DNA of 6,595 bases, taken from Anaerolineales bacterium (GTDB taxonomy: Bacteria; Chloroflexota; Anaerolineae; Anaerolineales; E44-bin32). The stretch covers positions 1 through 6,595 of the forward strand of contig DAOVFE010000102.1 of assembly GCA_030673085.1 (NCBI GenBank), given 5' to 3'. Below the pieces are notes generated by a model. It was not told the DNA's origin. It made no database searches and saw only the letters and a list, made by a program, of their open reading frames with translations. A program made the position numbers and the translations under genes. The first letter of the stretch is position 1, and each line of letters begins with the position of its first letter. This document shows, one piece after another, positions 5,004-6,595 of this stretch.

Positions 5004-6595
5004 ATGCGGGTGACGAAACTATTGGTTCGAATAGGTGGAGGAATCTTTCTTGGCCTCGTCTTATGGGGCGGGGTTGAATTGTTCTTGCGCGCCTCGGGAA
5101 CGGGAGGCGTTTTGGGATTTTTCTCTAATAATTGGACATATGGCATATCGCTGTATGCAGCCTTTGTGTTTGTAATTGGTGTGATTTGCCTTTGGGCCAT
5201 TTTTTCCCCAGAGACCTTCCTAAATCGTGGCCTGCGTTCTATTGAAGATGCATTAGAAGGATTGAGCTTTTCACGCTGGATCATTGCATTCGTTTTTATG
5301 ATGCTGCCTTCGATTATTCTTCTAGGGCCATGGGGGTATCGGTTTAATCTTGCTGTCTTTCGCATAGTGCTGCTGCTGACAGCGGCGTTAGCTGCAGGAA
5401 TGATATTGCCTGGTCGTCCCCAGCAGCTTCTCCATCGTCTCGCTCTCGCAGTGCTTGGCGCGGCTTCATTGTTTATTCTTGGAAGGTATCTTATTCTGAT
5501 CACGGAGTATCCGTTTGCTATAGGGTGGTCGGATGGAAATCGTATCTGGGATTACTCGCTATATTTTTGCCGATCACGCTATATAGTCGAAGGCGGATTC
5601 TCATACCCGACTTATATGACGCCCGGGCGGCATGGTTTGTGGGGGCTTCCGTTTCTCATTCCGGGAGTCACAATCGGAGCCATGCGCGCCTGGGATGCCG
5701 TATTATGGACGGCTCCCTACTTGCTGCTTGGATTGACATTGTTCTCCTCGCGCCGAATAAACTTATCCACAACGATGCGATGGGTGATTGTGCTATGGTC
5801 CTTCCTGTTTCTCTGGCAGGGACCGATTTATACTCCTTTGGTTCTAAGTGCGGCTTTGCTCGTTTGGGGCTATGACCGCCGCCACTTTGGCCGTTCATTG
5901 CTGGTTACCGCGCTGGCCTGTTTCTATGCTGGGATAAGCCGATGGACGTGGTTGGTGGCGCCAGGGATTTGGGCTGCTATATGGGCTTTGCTGGAGGATG
6001 TGGACAGCGGACGATCATGGCCGCGGCGCTTAAAACGCCCGATTGCTCTTGGGTTGTCAGGGTTGGCAGGAGGAGCGGCTTCGCAAGTGGCCCAGTCATT
6101 GGCATTTCCGCGGGCAAATCCGGTCTATGCAACGGCTTTTAAACAGGAGTTGCTGTGGTATCGGCTTTTCCCTAATCCAACCAATACGCTTGGAATTGTG
6201 CCTGGTCTAATAATGGCTGTAGGCCCAGTTATTTTAATTTTAGGTTGGGTCATCATTAAAGGTTACCTAAAGTGGGATGGGTTGCAGCTTCTCGGATTAA
6301 CGGCATCGCTGGCCGCTTTCTTAGGTGTGGGAGTGGTGGCTAGCCTCAAGATCGGCGGCGGGAGCAACCTACATAATCTCGATATGCTTTTATTAGCAAT
6401 TCTACTTTTTGCCGCCATTGGACTTTATCAAATCCAAGGAAGGCGGATTAAATCCATTCCGGTCCTGATCCGGATTTCCATTGCTTTGGCTGCTATCATA
6501 CCGGCTTGTTTGGCTATTCGCACGGGAGAGCCTTTGCGTCTGCCCGACAAGCAGGTCGTCGATATTGCATTGGCGACAATGTCTGCTGAGATTCA
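5004..6595 (+). CDS. Large polytopic membrane protein, GT-C glycosyltransferase-like, 3' end outside window
   Basis: A frame opens at ATG 5004 and runs without a stop to the window edge, giving 530 codons of a protein that continues beyond. It is very hydrophobic, with about twelve or thirteen probable membrane helices (for example about 7-29, 46-70, 93-109, 115-135, 143-166, 228-249, 261-289, 298-330, 344-368, 397-418, 427-447, 457-477 and 486-506). A polar loop at about 167-212 follows the fifth helix and carries GWSDGNRIWDYS at 174-185. D177 or D183 could be the acidic catalytic residue expected in a GT-C enzyme, although these usually have it in the first outer loop. A second motif, KIGGGSNLHNLD at 449-460, recalls the K-x-G-G-x-x-N-x loop of GT39/GT83-like membrane transferases. 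I recall both motifs from uncharacterised Chloroflexota membrane proteins. Role as a transferase using polyprenyl-phosphate sugars on the outer face is inferred from topology and neighbours. Confidence 0.82.
   Translation, partial: MRVTKLLVRIGGGIFLGLVLWGGVELFLRASGTGGVLGFFSNNWTYGISLYAAFVFVIGVICLWAIFSPETFLNRGLRSIEDALEGLSFSRWIIAFVFMMLPSIILLGPWGYRFNLAVFRIVLLLTAALAAGMILPGRPQQLLHRLALAVLGAASLFILGRYLILITEYPFAIGWSDGNRIWDYSLYFCRSRYIVEGGFSYPTYMTPGRHGLWGLPFLIPGVTIGAMRAWDAVLWTAPYLLLGLTLFSSRRINLSTTMRWVIVLWSFLFLWQGPIYTPLVLSAALLVWGYDRRHFGRSLLVTALACFYAGISRWTWLVAPGIWAAIWALLEDVDSGRSWPRRLKRPIALGLSGLAGGAASQVAQSLAFPRANPVYATAFKQELLWYRLFPNPTNTLGIVPGLIMAVGPVILILGWVIIKGYLKWDGLQLLGLTASLAAFLGVGVVASLKIGGGSNLHNLDMLLLAILLFAAIGLYQIQGRRIKSIPVLIRISIALAAIIPACLAIRTGEPLRLPDKQVVDIALATMSAEI

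Noticed and set aside
4943..5503. 186-codon open frame on the minus strand
   Set aside because: The translation is rich in Arg, Pro and Asn with no recognisable domain and lies opposite the GT-C-like gene, which has a good ribosome site and a coherent membrane protein sequence. It is a shadow frame.
5525..6142. Two plus-strand open frames (5525-5875 and 5942-6142)
   Set aside because: Both are in another frame inside the membrane protein that starts at 5004 and show no family features.

Overview
The window is a compact, single-strand stretch of a glycan (exopolysaccharide, O-antigen-like or glycoconjugate) assembly locus. All six recognisable genes read left to right with almost no space between them, so they look like the middle of one operon that starts before base 1 and continues past base 6595. 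GC content is moderate. The protein types suggest a Chloroflexota bacterium, perhaps Anaerolineae: a DPM-type GT2, a GT4 with a glycine-rich N-terminus, an HprK-related kinase, a UPF0104/LPG-synthase-type flippase, and a large membrane protein with 'GWSDGNRIWDYS' and 'KIGGGSNLHNLD' motifs. That assignment rests on recalled family resemblance, not on a search.

Layout: (1) 1-741, the 3' two-thirds of gmd, GDP-mannose 4,6-dehydratase. (2) 749-1822, a polyprenyl-phosphate sugar transferase of family GT2 with two C-terminal membrane helices. (3) 1847-2977, a GT4 glycosyltransferase frame broken by a single in-frame TGA at 2792-2794, so the encoded protein stops at 315 residues. The last 60 residues remain readable in the same frame up to the natural stop. 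(4) 2974-4053, a P-loop protein related to HPr kinase. (5) 4037-4987, a multi-pass flippase-like protein. (6) 5004 to the window end, a polytopic membrane protein of at least 530 residues that resembles GT-C glycosyltransferases and has no stop codon in the window. There is no gene-free stretch of 300 bases, and I see no RNA gene, mobile element, CRISPR array, promoter or terminator.

Likely joint action (inference): Gmd supplies GDP-4-keto-6-deoxymannose for a deoxysugar. The GT2 enzyme loads a sugar onto a polyprenyl phosphate at the inner face of the membrane. The UPF0104-type protein may help move a lipid-linked intermediate across. The GT-C-like protein would use the lipid-linked sugar on the outer face. 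The GT4 enzyme would extend the glycan in the cytoplasm. The HprK-like protein has no obvious partner here and its role is unknown.

The strongest observation is the single premature stop in an otherwise intact GT4 frame. It sits at a position where relatives often carry Arg or Val, and one C-to-T change (CGA to TGA) would explain it. It could be a fresh nonsense mutation, possibly phase-variable or population-level loss of one glycosylation step, or a sequence error. I found no clear sign of a wholly new system.
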